Of a DNA stretch of 64,000 bases, positions 48,446 to 58,734 are shown in pieces (the stretch's first letter is position 1; every line of letters starts with the position of its first letter). Below the pieces are notes generated by a model. The model had not been told where the DNA came from. It saw only the letters and a program-made list of their open reading frames with translations, and made no database searches. Where the stretch lies: contig JASVEC010000054.1 in assembly GCA_030770535.1 (NCBI GenBank), forward strand, positions 1 to 64,000, written 5' to 3'. Source of the stretch: Batkoa obscura. Its lineage: Eukaryota; Entomophthoromycota; Entomophthoromycetes; Entomophthorales; Batkoaceae. The position numbers and the translations under genes are program-made.

Positions 48446-49194
48446 GCCTTGATTTATTTTTCTTATTGAATAAAATTTTTTTGTATGAAGGTTTAAATAA
48501 TTGTATTTGTACATTTAGTTAACTGAACCAATTATCATGATGCATTATAATATATTATTTGTATTTATATTATTTTGAGTATAGTGGAATTAAGAATAAT
48601 TTATAGTGATGTAATTGAAATATATTATTATCAAATAAGTTTACTCCAAGCTTTAATATGCTGTTTTATAATTTATTATTTAAACATCTTTAAAACGCTA
48701 TTATATAATATTCTAATAGATCAGTATATATATGAGTATTTTTTTTAATACTTTGCCCATTTTCTAATTAGTTTATGATTTATAAAAATTACCATTTAGT
48801 TTTTCAAAAACAGGGTGATACTATAAAATTAATATAAAAATTAGTCAGAACATAATTTCTTATAAATCTACATGTATTGCTTTTGAATTAGTAAAAAAAA
48901 TACAAAAATTAATATAATACGGCTTATGTGAAGCTGTAAACATGTGCAAATAAAGGTATCAATAGCGTTTTTTATTGTAATAAATTCCATATGAAATTAA
49001 CTATTAAATCATTTTAAACTTACAAAACTAAATTAAGATAAAATCATTTTAAGTAAATTTAATTGGCTACATTTATATAAGCTCAATCCCATTATAATTT
49101 CTGAAAAAACTAAAAGGAAATCCATCTTTTTGAAAAGGTAAAGATGAATAAATTAAAAAATGACTATTATTAATAAATCAGATTAATCTAGAAG
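48446..49194. other. intergenic
   Basis: About 750 bp between two genes on the plus strand; AT-rich, no feature recognised. Confidence 0.5.
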
Positions 49195-49861
49195 ATGCCT
49201 AAAAATAAGGGAAAGGTAATAATAGAAAAGGGCTATTATTAAAGAAAGTATATTAATAAATAAAAAGGGAGGTAAGAATCGCCGTAGAGGAAAGAATGAA
49301 AATGAGAACACAAAAAGAGAGTTAATTTTAGCCGATGAAGGGCAAGGTAAATAGTCAAATATCTTGGCTAACTACATAACTAACAGAACATTAAATCTTT
49401 CAAAAAAATTAGAATATGCTCAAGTTTTAACCATGTTGGGTAATGGACGTTTAACAGCACAAAGTTTTGATGGTACAAAAAGGTTAGCTTTGATCAGAGG
49501 AAAAATGCGCAAGAAAGTTTGGATTTCAGCAGGTGATATTATTCTATTATCTCTAAGAGATTTCCAAGATGATAAAGCTGATGTTATCATGAAATACACT
49601 CCGGATGAAGCTCGTGCTTTAAAATCTCAAGGTGCTATTCCCGATACTGGTAAATGTTACATTTTTGTTTTGTGTTACTTGTATATTAATATGCTTTTTT
49701 AGCTCAAATCAATGAAAATGCAGGTGGAGATGAAGATGAAGACGTTGGTTTCGATTTCGATTCAGAAGCTGAAGATGGTGAAGCTGAGGAAGTTGATATT
49801 GATGATGTAAGTTCAATAGATTATAATCGAAAATAGATAATAATAGTGATTTTAGATTTAA
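49195..49861 (+). CDS. EIF1A: translation initiation factor eIF1A
   Basis: 148 residues from five exons: 49195-49215, 49268-49346, 49413-49649, 49703-49806 and 49856-49861. It promotes 43S complex formation and start-site scanning on the 40S subunit. [20 protein letters not shown] is the usual basic N-terminal tail; [34 protein letters not shown] and [19 protein letters not shown] form the OB fold and helix; an acidic tail follows. The last intron (GTAAGT..TTTTAG) leaves a terminal exon of six bases, ATT TAA, which restores the canonical ending DIDDI. Without this splice the protein would gain an unrelated tail. Convergent with the ZMAT5-like gene. Confidence 0.95.
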
Positions 49862-50118
49862 GTTAAGTGTACATTGTATATTAAAGTTATCATCCACTTT
49901 TGATTCTCCCCTTTTCTTTCGGCGGTTTTTAAATAGGAATATAGAACTACTGCGTTAGCTTTTTTCTTTTAAATTTTTTTATGATTGTTTATTGTTTATA
50001 TTTTTGGTTCAAAACTATAGGTTAGCCGGTAATATCAGTCCAAATTTTTTATACTGATTTGTAATAAAAAACAAAATAAAATATAAAATGACAATAAAAT
50101 ATAAAATTTAATAAACTT

Positions 50119-50601
50119 TCACCCCCATTCTGGAAGTTGGGTAAAATCCTCATTAATGGACGATGGCTTTAAAGAAGGAGGTAGTTCGTTTTTATGTTTC
50201 AACAACTCGAAAGGCATTGAATCATCAAACAAAATGAACAACTTTGGCTATTCAAATAAACATTATATATCCAATCATAAAAAACTTCAACTTACCTTTT
50301 TGACTATTCTAAAAGTTTCCTCTGCAGGAAAACCACGGTAATAATTCGGAGGTTTACCTTCAATTTCTCTATCTATATTTAAAAAGGAAGACTATTAAAG
50401 ATTCAATTTGGTTAACTTTTATTTTACTCACTATAAGCTTTATAGTAGTCTTTTTTACTTCTTAAATGCATAGTGGATACATTATGTTGCTTGATGTTGA
50501 CTCGGTTATTTAATAAATATCTATTACAATGATCACAATAATCTAGTCTAATTTTAATTTTATTTGATTATTAATTGCTAGTTTTTACATCGCTTTCCCA
50601 T
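50119..50601 (-). CDS. ZMAT5: ZMAT5 (U11/U12-20K)-like zinc finger protein
   Basis: About 110 residues from four exons; the first is only 13 nt (50589-50601, MGKR plus one base). It starts MGKRYYCDHCNRYLLNN, then KQHNVSTMHLRSKKDYYKAY: a U1-C type C2H2 finger with the MGKR start that marks ZMAT5, the 20 kDa protein of the U11/U12 minor spliceosomal snRNP. The C terminus ELPPSLKPSSINEDFTQLPE followed by WG also fits the ELPPSL...WG ending of that family. The CCCH knuckle expected in the middle is absent: that region reads KPPNYYRGFPAEETFRIV without cysteines. Alternatives are a U1-C-like or another small C2H2 splicing factor. TGA at 50119-50121. Confidence 0.6.
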
Positions 50602-51089
50602 TTTGTTATGGCTAGTTTGATTAAGAATTATTGTAAATTGAAATAAATGATTGGCTTTTGTTTGATTTTATTTTGCTCATTTCTGATTTTTGAAGTGGAA
50701 AATTATTTTTCTTATCCTTATTTTTAAATTATGTATTCTCATTTATAACTATTATTTTAAAAAACAAAGTATATTTGTGAAATAAAAAATGATTTTTTAA
50801 TTAAACTTTTTATTTAACATAATTATTCATTATTTGTTATGTATAAAGCAATCTTAATAAAGGGTCAATAAACAATTTAATAAATCTATTCAACCAAATA
50901 ATAAAAGAACATAATTATGCGATGATTCATATAGACAAATAAAATAAGAATAAATTAGGATTCTAAACTACAATTGGACAAAAAATAATTATACTACTTT
51001 AATTGACCATAAACTCAAAAATAAGAGTAATTGACAACAAATTCAAATGAACTAATTTTCAAAACACTTTATTAAAATAGTTTATTATA
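50602..51089. other. divergent promoter region
   Basis: About 490 bp between the ZMAT5-like gene and the orphan at 51090; AT-rich, no named motif. Confidence 0.5.
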
Positions 51090-53489
51090 ATGAGTAAAGA
51101 CAAGTTACCAACAAAAGACTATCTGATAAAGCAGTTGGATACCATGATTAAAGGTCTGCCAGTAAAAAACAAGAAGGTATCTGAGCAAAACGAAACAAAA
51201 GAAGGTATTATGGACTTTATATCCAAAGTGAGGAGAACAACGAAATTAGGTCTTAAAAGTAAGTTAAATCCAGAAAGAGACATAAAGATACTTAAGGGAA
51301 GAAGAGGGGACTCAGCAATCAAGATATTATTTAAAAGACTGGATCGAAATAATTTGGAAACAGAATACAGTGAAGTAAATAATTATAATGGTACTACCTC
51401 AGCTCAACAAAGAAGAAGTAAAGTAGAACTAAAAGAGCCTGTAGTTAATAATATTACTACAAAAAGTACAAGAGCAACTTATACAAACAAGCCAAATGAT
51501 GATCATGCTACTTCTACTCGTACAATAAATAAAGATATCTCAAATGATAGGTCAGCTCCTATAGGTAGAACCAAAGTGTCAGAAACTAATTTTAAAAAAC
51601 TTGGTGAATTTACTATGAAGCCTATGGAACGTGTCGCATCGAAAACTAGTATAGCTCCAGCAGCCAAAAGAGCCAATATTGATAAAGCTGAAATACTCAA
51701 TAAGTCTAACAATATTTCATCTAAAAGTCAACAAGAAAGTAGAAACTCGATGACTAAACCTAGTAAAAGTAGCAACCCATCTAGTAATAAAGGTTATAAC
51801 GAGGAAAATCAATATTTAAGGCATAAAAATGAAAGAGGTCCTAATCCTGGGATAGGTATTCAAAATGAAATAACAAGTTATGCCAATGGTTATTCAGAAA
51901 TAAAACAGACAGAAAAGGACAAAAGGGCACTTGAATCTGGAAGAACAGGTCAAGGCGTTATTGGAGAAAAGGGTGAAGGTGTTAGATTAGAGTATAACAA
52001 ACTCCCAAAAATTAAAAAGTTTACTGAAGAAGCTAAAGCAAGGATTATAACTGAAAAGAAAGAGTTAGAAGGACAAAAAGAAAAGGCAGCAAAAGAAAGA
52101 TCAAATAGTGGCATTGTGGATCCATTAGCACTCCATATCCAAAAGGTAAAGCAACATCCACTTCTAGCTGGTACTAGGAATGCTGAAGTTTTTCATGATG
52201 AAAATCAGAGGCAAGATTCTTATGGTAATAGACTTGATGCTAATTATTACGACGACCCAAGATCTAATATTAATTATAATACAGGAGGGCCTAATCATAG
52301 CCATGACGGAGGAAGATCCAATTCTAATTATAATGAAGATAAATTTAACTATGATACAGGAAGGTCTAGTTATAATTATGATGAAGGAAGAGATAACTCT
52401 GACTATAACGGAGGGAGACCTGTTGTTAATTATGACGCACCTAGATCTAATACCAATTATGATACAGGAAGATCTAACCATTATATTACAAATAGTAACA
52501 GTGGGTCAAGGACTTCTTATCAACCTCAGCAGGCTTATAGATTGCACGATTCAGACACTTTTGAAAGTAAGTGGGGGAAACCCAAAGTACGTACTAATGC
52601 TAACAACTATTTCGCCAACCGAGGAGATAGAACACCTTATCATGACTTAAATGGTACTCCTAATAATCAACATCATAATGATAATATCAAATCAGGTCTG
52701 CACCCAACGGATTTTACACAAGCCAACTCAGGTACATATGAACCGGTTTATACTAATTTTTCGTCACCTCATGATGGTGATACTACTAAGTCTGAACAAC
52801 CCATAAAGTTGGATTATCCAGCTCCTTTACCAAGAGATACTCCAGAAAATATTAAGTCCCTCTATGAATTGTATCGTGTTAAAGCCAAAGAAATTAAAGA
52901 TATTAGTACTAAATATGATAAGAGTTCCAATGAATTTAAATTAGCTTATATGCAAGCTATGTTCTTTCATATTAAATGTATTTCATTTGTTCCACACGCT
53001 GATGAAGCTTTAAAGACTGTTTATCAAGCCCTTCTTTATTGGCAATCTTTATTGCCTACCACTAATTACTTATTGCAAACTACTATTTATCATTCAATCC
53101 ATCGTCCTCTTCTTCCAGTTTTGTATTTAGTTAAAGCAATTATCTATCGTAATATTGTAATTTGTGGGGAAGTATTATTAAACAATAATGAATATGAAGG
53201 CTCAGGGTTGAAAGAAGTATTAATTGAAGCTTTAGATTTATCACGCAGGTTCTATAGGAGTGCAAGAAAAGAATTTGTAGATTTAGGTAAAGTTAAAATT
53301 TACCAACCAGTGTTTGATTTCTTTTCAGAATCAGCGCCAAAGTATTTCCCTGTCGATTTTACAGCTCAGTTTGATCATGGTTATTTATTCTTCTTTCTAA
53401 GAAGTATCTTTACGATTAATATTAAAACTAGTGGGATTAACTTTGATATTGTACCAGATGACTTAGAAAAGTATCATGTAGAAACTTGA
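51090..53489 (+). CDS. orphan protein with low-complexity middle and conserved-looking C-terminal domain
   Basis: A 799-residue single-exon protein that I do not recognise. It has three parts. Residues 1-95 are basic and helical (KDYLIKQLDTMIKGLPVKNK). About 95-560 is low-complexity, Asn/Ser/Lys-rich, and includes a degenerate tandem repeat of 8-12 residues around NYDTGRS, NYDEGRD and NYNGGRP at about 380-467. Residues 565-799 form a globular helical domain (SLYELYRVKAKEIKD, AYMQAMFFHIKCISFVPHAD, YWQSLLPTTNYLLQTTIYHS, LVKAIIYRNIVICGEVLLNN). The C-terminal domain looks folded and may be what is conserved. No enzyme motif, signal peptide or membrane helix is evident. Codon use is like its neighbours. 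Confidence 0.8.
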   Translation: MSKDKLPTKDYLIKQLDTMIKGLPVKNKKVSEQNETKEGIMDFISKVRRTTKLGLKSKLNPERDIKILKGRRGDSAIKILFKRLDRNNLETEYSEVNNYNGTTSAQQRRSKVELKEPVVNNITTKSTRATYTNKPNDDHATSTRTINKDISNDRSAPIGRTKVSETNFKKLGEFTMKPMERVASKTSIAPAAKRANIDKAEILNKSNNISSKSQQESRNSMTKPSKSSNPSSNKGYNEENQYLRHKNERGPNPGIGIQNEITSYANGYSEIKQTEKDKRALESGRTGQGVIGEKGEGVRLEYNKLPKIKKFTEEAKARIITEKKELEGQKEKAAKERSNSGIVDPLALHIQKVKQHPLLAGTRNAEVFHDENQRQDSYGNRLDANYYDDPRSNINYNTGGPNHSHDGGRSNSNYNEDKFNYDTGRSSYNYDEGRDNSDYNGGRPVVNYDAPRSNTNYDTGRSNHYITNSNSGSRTSYQPQQAYRLHDSDTFESKWGKPKVRTNANNYFANRGDRTPYHDLNGTPNNQHHNDNIKSGLHPTDFTQANSGTYEPVYTNFSSPHDGDTTKSEQPIKLDYPAPLPRDTPENIKSLYELYRVKAKEIKDISTKYDKSSNEFKLAYMQAMFFHIKCISFVPHADEALKTVYQALLYWQSLLPTTNYLLQTTIYHSIHRPLLPVLYLVKAIIYRNIVICGEVLLNNNEYEGSGLKEVLIEALDLSRRFYRSARKEFVDLGKVKIYQPVFDFFSESAPKYFPVDFTAQFDHGYLFFFLRSIFTINIKTSGINFDIVPDDLEKYHVET

Positions 53490-53741
53490 TTCTAAAGTTA
53501 AAAGTTGGATTTTTTGTACAAGAACTTTTAATAGGAATCTTTTTATGAGCTTGTTTAATTAATCCTATTGCTGTTTTATTAAATTGTAATATTATTGTAT
53601 TTGTTATTTATAAATTTGAATTTAACTAAAATATTTATTTGATGTCATTTTAAAACATAATATCATCTATTAATATTGAAAATAACCTAATGATAGTTTA
53701 ATATTTATAAAAATTAACCCTTTATTAATAGCTTGATTATT

Positions 53742-53903
53742 TTAATAAGTAGGACATGGTAAAGTGGTGGTAGTGGTAGTATAAGTGGTAGTGGTACTAG
53801 TTACGTAGGAAGTAACATCCTTGCATCTTTTAGTATAACCATAACCATAACCTTGAGCAGCAATAGAAGTAGCAACGACAGTGATAAAGTAAATGAATTT
53901 CAT
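53742..53903 (-). CDS. small secreted Tyr/Thr-rich peptide, copy 1
   Basis: 53 residues: signal peptide MKFIYFITVVATSIAAQ, then GYGYGYTKRCKDVTSYVTST, a Thr run, and the end TLPCPTY, with two cysteines in the mature part. Very close copies lie at 55128 and 56747. The 60 bp upstream of the ATG are nearly identical to those of the 56747 copy, so the promoter was duplicated too. A TATATAAATA is at 53967-53976. Function unknown; a cell-wall or effector-like peptide is possible. Confidence 0.72.
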   Translation of the reverse strand: MKFIYFITVVATSIAAQGYGYGYTKRCKDVTSYVTSTTTTYTTTTTTLPCPTY

Positions 53904-55127
53904 AGTTGGATATATTGTTTTGACTTGAAGTTTGATTTTTAATATTAATGTTGATATTTTCTTTGCTATTTATATACCAGTTTTTGCTATACAATAATTA
54001 AAAATAAGCCACAGATTTTCGTACATTATCAGCATAATTAAAAATAATTATACTCAACTCAATTATAAGCCTAATAATTTAAATATATTTAAAGCTATAA
54101 CAACTTGAAAGTTGTGTGTAGTTAAAGAAAACGATAATTTTAAATGGCATTAGATATAGTAAGGGCTCTTTAATATGATTATAGATAGTAAAATAGCACA
54201 GTTTTAAATCGTCTATCTATCAAAGCCTGATATTTAAGCATGTGTGAGGTTAAAAGAAAGTTAAAACTCAAATATTTTTCCTATTTGGTTTAGATTTAAA
54301 CTTATAAAATTATTAAGGCCAAAGAAAAACATAAGAAAAAACAATTGGTGATTGTAGCTATTTTAAAATCCTTGAGGAGTTTGGGGGATATGTCTTTATT
54401 TCATTTCATTATTATTTTAATTAATTTAAAATTTAAAAAATCTTACCATTCCTTTGCAGAAAACAATGCTTTTATTTTAGTGTTTATGCTAATTTACTTT
54501 TTTTGGAATAATTTAAAATCGGTAAAGTTAAGCCTTGTATTTAAATTAACCTACAAGCAAACCGCTTGAGCTCAATTAAGCCCAGAGCAAGTACTCCAAA
54601 ACAATAGGATTTTGATTAAACAAGAATATCTTTTTATACTTGCACATTATATTAAATATTAAAGTTTCTGAATGCTATAAGTGATTTTCCATAAAAATAA
54701 TTACTTTTAGAACTATCAGAGCAAATCCACAACTAAAACTTTGTATGATACCTCATGGCTGCACTGTTATATACATTACAAATGCCATTGCCTCTATTTT
54801 AATAAACACTAATGGTACCAGATGAGCAATAAAAACCATAGTGATCTATTATTTCAACCTAAGATATCATTGTAAAAATTTTCATATTTCCATATTAAAT
54901 TTGTGATTATTTAACAAGTTTGAATTGCTATAGAGGTCATACCTTGATATTTTTAAACCTAGTAATTTTAAAAATATTAACTTTAGTATCTAATTAAAGT
55001 AATAATATAGTAGTAGTAAGTTTTGAATGCTAGTATTACATTATAACATATAATACAGCTATATATAAAATAAAATAAAAAAGTAGTTGTTTAAATTTTC
55101 TGATGTTTTATTAATAATTTGGTTATT
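53904..55127. other. intergenic in the secreted peptide cluster
   Basis: 1.2 kb. A 74-codon frame at 54345-54569 (+) has no recognisable features and is not called. Otherwise AT-rich. Confidence 0.45.
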
Positions 55128-55283
55128 TTAATAGGTAGGGCATGGTAAAGTGGTATTAACGACAGTATAAATGGTCGTGGTACTAGTTACATAGAAAGTA
55201 ACATCCTTGCATCTTTTAGTATAGTCGTAGCCTTGAGCAACGATAGAAGTAGCAATGACGGTAATAAAGTAAATGAATTTCAT
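55128..55283 (-). CDS. small secreted Tyr/Thr-rich peptide, copy 2
   Basis: 51 residues: signal peptide MKFIYFITVIATSIVAQ, GYDYTKRCKDVTFYVTSTTT and the end TLPCPTY. It is the most diverged of the three upstream of the ATG. Confidence 0.72.
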   Translation of the reverse strand: MKFIYFITVIATSIVAQGYDYTKRCKDVTFYVTSTTTIYTVVNTTLPCPTY

Positions 55284-55709
55284 AGTCAAATGTATTATTG
55301 TGATCTAAATTTGGTTCCTTTTATGTTTTATTAATATTTTATTCTTATTTATACATCACTTTTTCTATAAGATTGCTTTTAGTTCCTAATTTTTATTGTC
55401 CAAATACTAATATAACAAACTTATTTTCTGCTTAAATTTAGCTAATCTATTTTGCACACTATTAGCATAATTAATTGAATTGGCAACTTATTTCAAGCCT
55501 AAAAAACGACTTTAATTATGTAAAAATAAAGATAAACAATAGCATTAAGTGGGTTAATGAATATAAAGCTCTCCAACCTGAGTTTATATATTAATCTAAA
55601 GTATCTCTTTATAAAAAATCCTCTCGTACCATAGTAATTTAATCTACATATCCACTAAAGGGAGTTAAGCCCAGTTTGGTAGCTGTAAACGACTGCTAAA
55701 AAGCTAGAG

Positions 55710-55717
55710 TATATAAG
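55710..55717 (+). promoter_or_regulatory. TATA box of the Thr-rich repeat protein
   Basis: TATATAAG 31 bp before the ATG at 55748, in a short upstream region after the divergent small peptide gene. Confidence 0.6.
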
Positions 55718-55747
55718 TTCGTAAATATACTAATATATCATTGAAAA

Positions 55748-56287
55748 ATGAAATACATCTCTCTCTTAGTATTTATCTACTTATCAAAAGGTATTGAATC
55801 TGCTGGCTATGCATATGGTTGTCGTACAAAAACTACTACTTCCACATCTATCATAGCAAGCACTTCAACTAGAACTTTGACCATAAAGCCTACAAACTGT
55901 CCTGTTCCATGTACTAAAAACACTATTACTTCTACTTTAACAGAAACATATGTTGGTACCGAAACCAAGACTGAAACTGTAAAACCAACTGATTGTCCTG
56001 CTCTCTGCACTACACAAACTGTTATTTCCACCTTGATCGAAACTTCCACTGACACCAAGACTGAAACCGTAAAACCAACTGATTGTCCTATCCCATGCAC
56101 TACACAAACTATTACTTCCACCTTAACTGAAACTACTACTGGAACTAAAACCGAAACCGTAAAACCAACTGATTGTCCTATCCCATGTACTACACAAACT
56201 ATTACTTCTACATTGACAGAAACTAGTACAGCCACTCAAACAAAAACAGTTAAAAAAGTATATTGTTCTAGAAGAAGATACTACTAA
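55748..56287 (+). CDS. secreted Thr-rich repeat protein
   Basis: 179 residues with a signal peptide (MKYISLLVFIYLSKGIESAG) and four repeats of about 30 residues of the type TVKPTDCPIPCTTQTITSTL, each with a CPxPC pair, ending in a basic tail (KKVYCSRRRYY). The Thr/Ser load suggests heavy O-glycosylation and a place in the cell wall or extracellular matrix. The start of the mature part (GYAYGCRTKTTT) and the CP pairs recall the small peptides on either side, so it is probably an expanded member of the same family. The repeats are nearly identical, so their number may vary between strains. Confidence 0.8.
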   Translation: MKYISLLVFIYLSKGIESAGYAYGCRTKTTTSTSIIASTSTRTLTIKPTNCPVPCTKNTITSTLTETYVGTETKTETVKPTDCPALCTTQTVISTLIETSTDTKTETVKPTDCPIPCTTQTITSTLTETTTGTKTETVKPTDCPIPCTTQTITSTLTETSTATQTKTVKKVYCSRRRYY

Positions 56288-56746
56288 ATAAATTATTGAA
56301 TTCTCTATTTTGTATGTTTTAATTATTATAAAGATTTATCAAATTTTAATATTCCATTAGCTTTTATAAATTCAATGACTGAGGTAATTTACATAATGCT
56401 TAATATCTAAATATCAAATATATTAGTCATTTTTAACAACATGATAAATGGCTACTTATAAACCATGTATTTGTTTCCCAAATGACCTAGGTTTAGATAA
56501 AACAGCTCCTTATTTATATGCTGAATAGTATATTGTATGACATAATAATTATTGCTCAGCTATCAAAAGATTCTTCTCTAGCTCTAACGGTGTGAAAGTC
56601 ACTCCTCAATCACTTTTTCTTACCATTTCATACTCTTTAAATCGAATAAATACTATCTACTCCTTTGAGCCCAAGCTTTTCAAAAAAAAATAACTACATT
56701 GTCTAAAAAACAAAATAAGTCAATTGATTAAATTTTTCTGGTGCCT
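56288..56746. other. intergenic
   Basis: About 460 bp, 3' side of two convergent secreted genes; nothing recognised. Confidence 0.45.
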
Positions 56747-56928
56747 TATTAAAGATTTGATTATTATAATAACCAAGGCAAGGTAAAATGGTAGTAGCGG
56801 TAGTATAAGCGGTAGTGTTACAGTTGCGTAGGAAGTAACATCCTTGCATCTTTTAGTATAATCGTAGCCATAATCTTGAGCAGCAATAGAAGTAGCAACG
56901 ACAGTGATAAAGTAAATGAATTTCATAG
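56747..56928 (-). pseudogene. small secreted Tyr/Thr-rich peptide, copy 3, frameshifted
   Basis: Begins like copy 1 (MKFIYFITVVATSIAAQDYG, then KRCKDVTSYAT) but a one-base loss at about 56822 moves it out of the Thr-rich frame. The frame then runs on as a hydrophobic stretch (LPLILPLLPFYLALVIIII). The usual Thr tail and a CLGYYN ending remain in the neighbouring frame. It may be a pseudogene, or a new peptide with a hydrophobic tail. Confidence 0.65.
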
Positions 56929-57566
56929 TTGGATATATTGTTTTGACTTGAAGTTTGATTTTTAATATTAATGTTGATATTTTCCTCACTATTTGTAAAC
57001 CATTTTTTGTATGTATTTGTAACCTCAACTCATTATTAAGAGCTAGAATTAGTATAATCAATAACCTTTAATCTTTTTGATTTAAATTACAGTTGAAACT
57101 TTGTTGTGACTTTTTTTAGCAATGGTTCTTACGTTTTTTATTTATATAGCCAATTTTTTTAAGACCTAGTCTATATATCAAGTAAATTTTATTACAAAGT
57201 TATTTTTTAAGTGAGCAGTTGATTAGGTCGGATAAGAGTTGCAGCAGCTGTAAGGTATCTATTTTTATACAATCCTGGCATTCAGTTTTTAAAAACTATT
57301 TGGACTTTTTTAAACAAGTGATTGCCAGTATTATTAATTGCGGCTATCAACATAAACATAAGTTTATAAAAAACTAAATGATATAGTTGAAAATCAAATA
57401 TGTTTTTATGTTATTATTGCTTTTATTAAAAAACTTTAAATTTATTACACATATATAGTTGTTATATAAAACTATTGCTTTAAAGTTTGTCATAATAAAC
57501 ACATTGATTAAAAACTCAGCTATAACACTTATTAGTTACCTTGTTTTATATATTACAAACAGCATT
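56929..57566. other. intergenic
   Basis: About 640 bp; the first 60 bp are the promoter segment shared with copy 1, the rest is unremarkable. Confidence 0.45.
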
Positions 57567-57665
57567 GGGGACGTATTTTTGTGTCTAAGAATTTTACTAC
57601 CAAATTTTCAGCTTAAATAGCGCTTAGAAAATGGAAAAAATAATGAAGTCAAAAAAAACACTCCC
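57567..57665 (+). mobile_element. MITE copy 20
   Basis: 99 bp, GGGGACGTATTTTTGTGTCT to ACACTCCC, with ATT on both sides. Confidence 0.92.
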
Positions 57666-57714
57666 ATTATATTTTTAAAATAAATTAATACTTTTAGTCA
57701 AATATGTGAAATGT

Positions 57715-58115
57715 CGCTTTGTCAGCTCCATGATTGATTATAACATAAAAACCACCTAAGTTGTTATGTTCTCGAGTTCGGAGGCAATTAATCCTATGCT
57801 CTTAGTTTGATTTGCTATGAGAATTTCTAGCTTCATCTCAAATAATATTAACATCTTATTTTGATATTTGCACTTATCAGAATATAAAAGAAGCTTTAGG
57901 ACATAGTAGCTCAAGGCCTTTTAACTGGATTATTCCCTGATATCTCGTACATTTAATAAAGCCACTGAATTTTCTTAGTAGTATTTTACGTAGATTTTAC
58001 AGTAGTATTGTCTATTCTGTTTGTCTTACATGGATTATGAATGATAGCAAGTAATATGCTATAAACCAAGTCTATCTTAGCCACACAAACTAAGACCTTT
58101 CGACTTACAGCATAT
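57715..58115 (+). repeat. LTR-like dispersed repeat, copy 4 (cut by transposon A)
   Basis: Starts TGTGAAATGTCGC and follows the 464 bp repeat for about 400 bp until transposon A begins at 58116. A small related piece in reverse orientation lies near 62395-62430, beyond the nest. A broken solo-LTR-like fossil, older than transposon A. Confidence 0.68.
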
Positions 58116-58734
58116 GGGGTTGTCTGAATTAGTTTCATTATTTTATCCAATTTTTGAAAAATTTTGTATTTTAAAAACTTCGCTTAAAATTCTATAAAAT
58201 CAAATCTTTATTAAAATAAAAGTACCCGGACACAGTTCTAAATCATTCTATTACAGTTTATACTGTAAGTTAGCTGAATTTCTACTAGATCTTAAATACA
58301 TATTCTTATAAAGCTTAATTGAGAAATATTTATTATCAACTGCTTTATAACCAACATTGTAGATTTGCTATTAAATAAATAAACTATTTTAATGTTATAA
58401 TTACATTATTAATATATTGCCAAGTTAATAAATAGCTGCATGGGAGGGAGTGGTCAGCCCCAAAACTATAATTAACCATCCCTATATAGTACAAGTAAAG
58501 TAGTTTTTACATATTATTACAGCTACTTGTTCCTTGAGTATTTATTAACTTAGCTATTAATAGCTTAAGTAATCTTGACATTTAACAATCCATTTCTATC
58601 ATTCAATAAACTACTTACTTGCTTAGTAAATATCAAAATTTTTAAATTCTCTGTTATCTTCGTAAGGTAAGCTGGGATCGATCTTTTAATTTTTCTGTTT
58701 TCTATAGACTCTATAACTTTAATTGGAACTATAT

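Noticed and set aside
54345-54569. 74-codon frame in the peptide cluster
   Set aside because: Hydrophobic/Lys composition expected from AT-rich DNA; no signal peptide or relation to neighbours.
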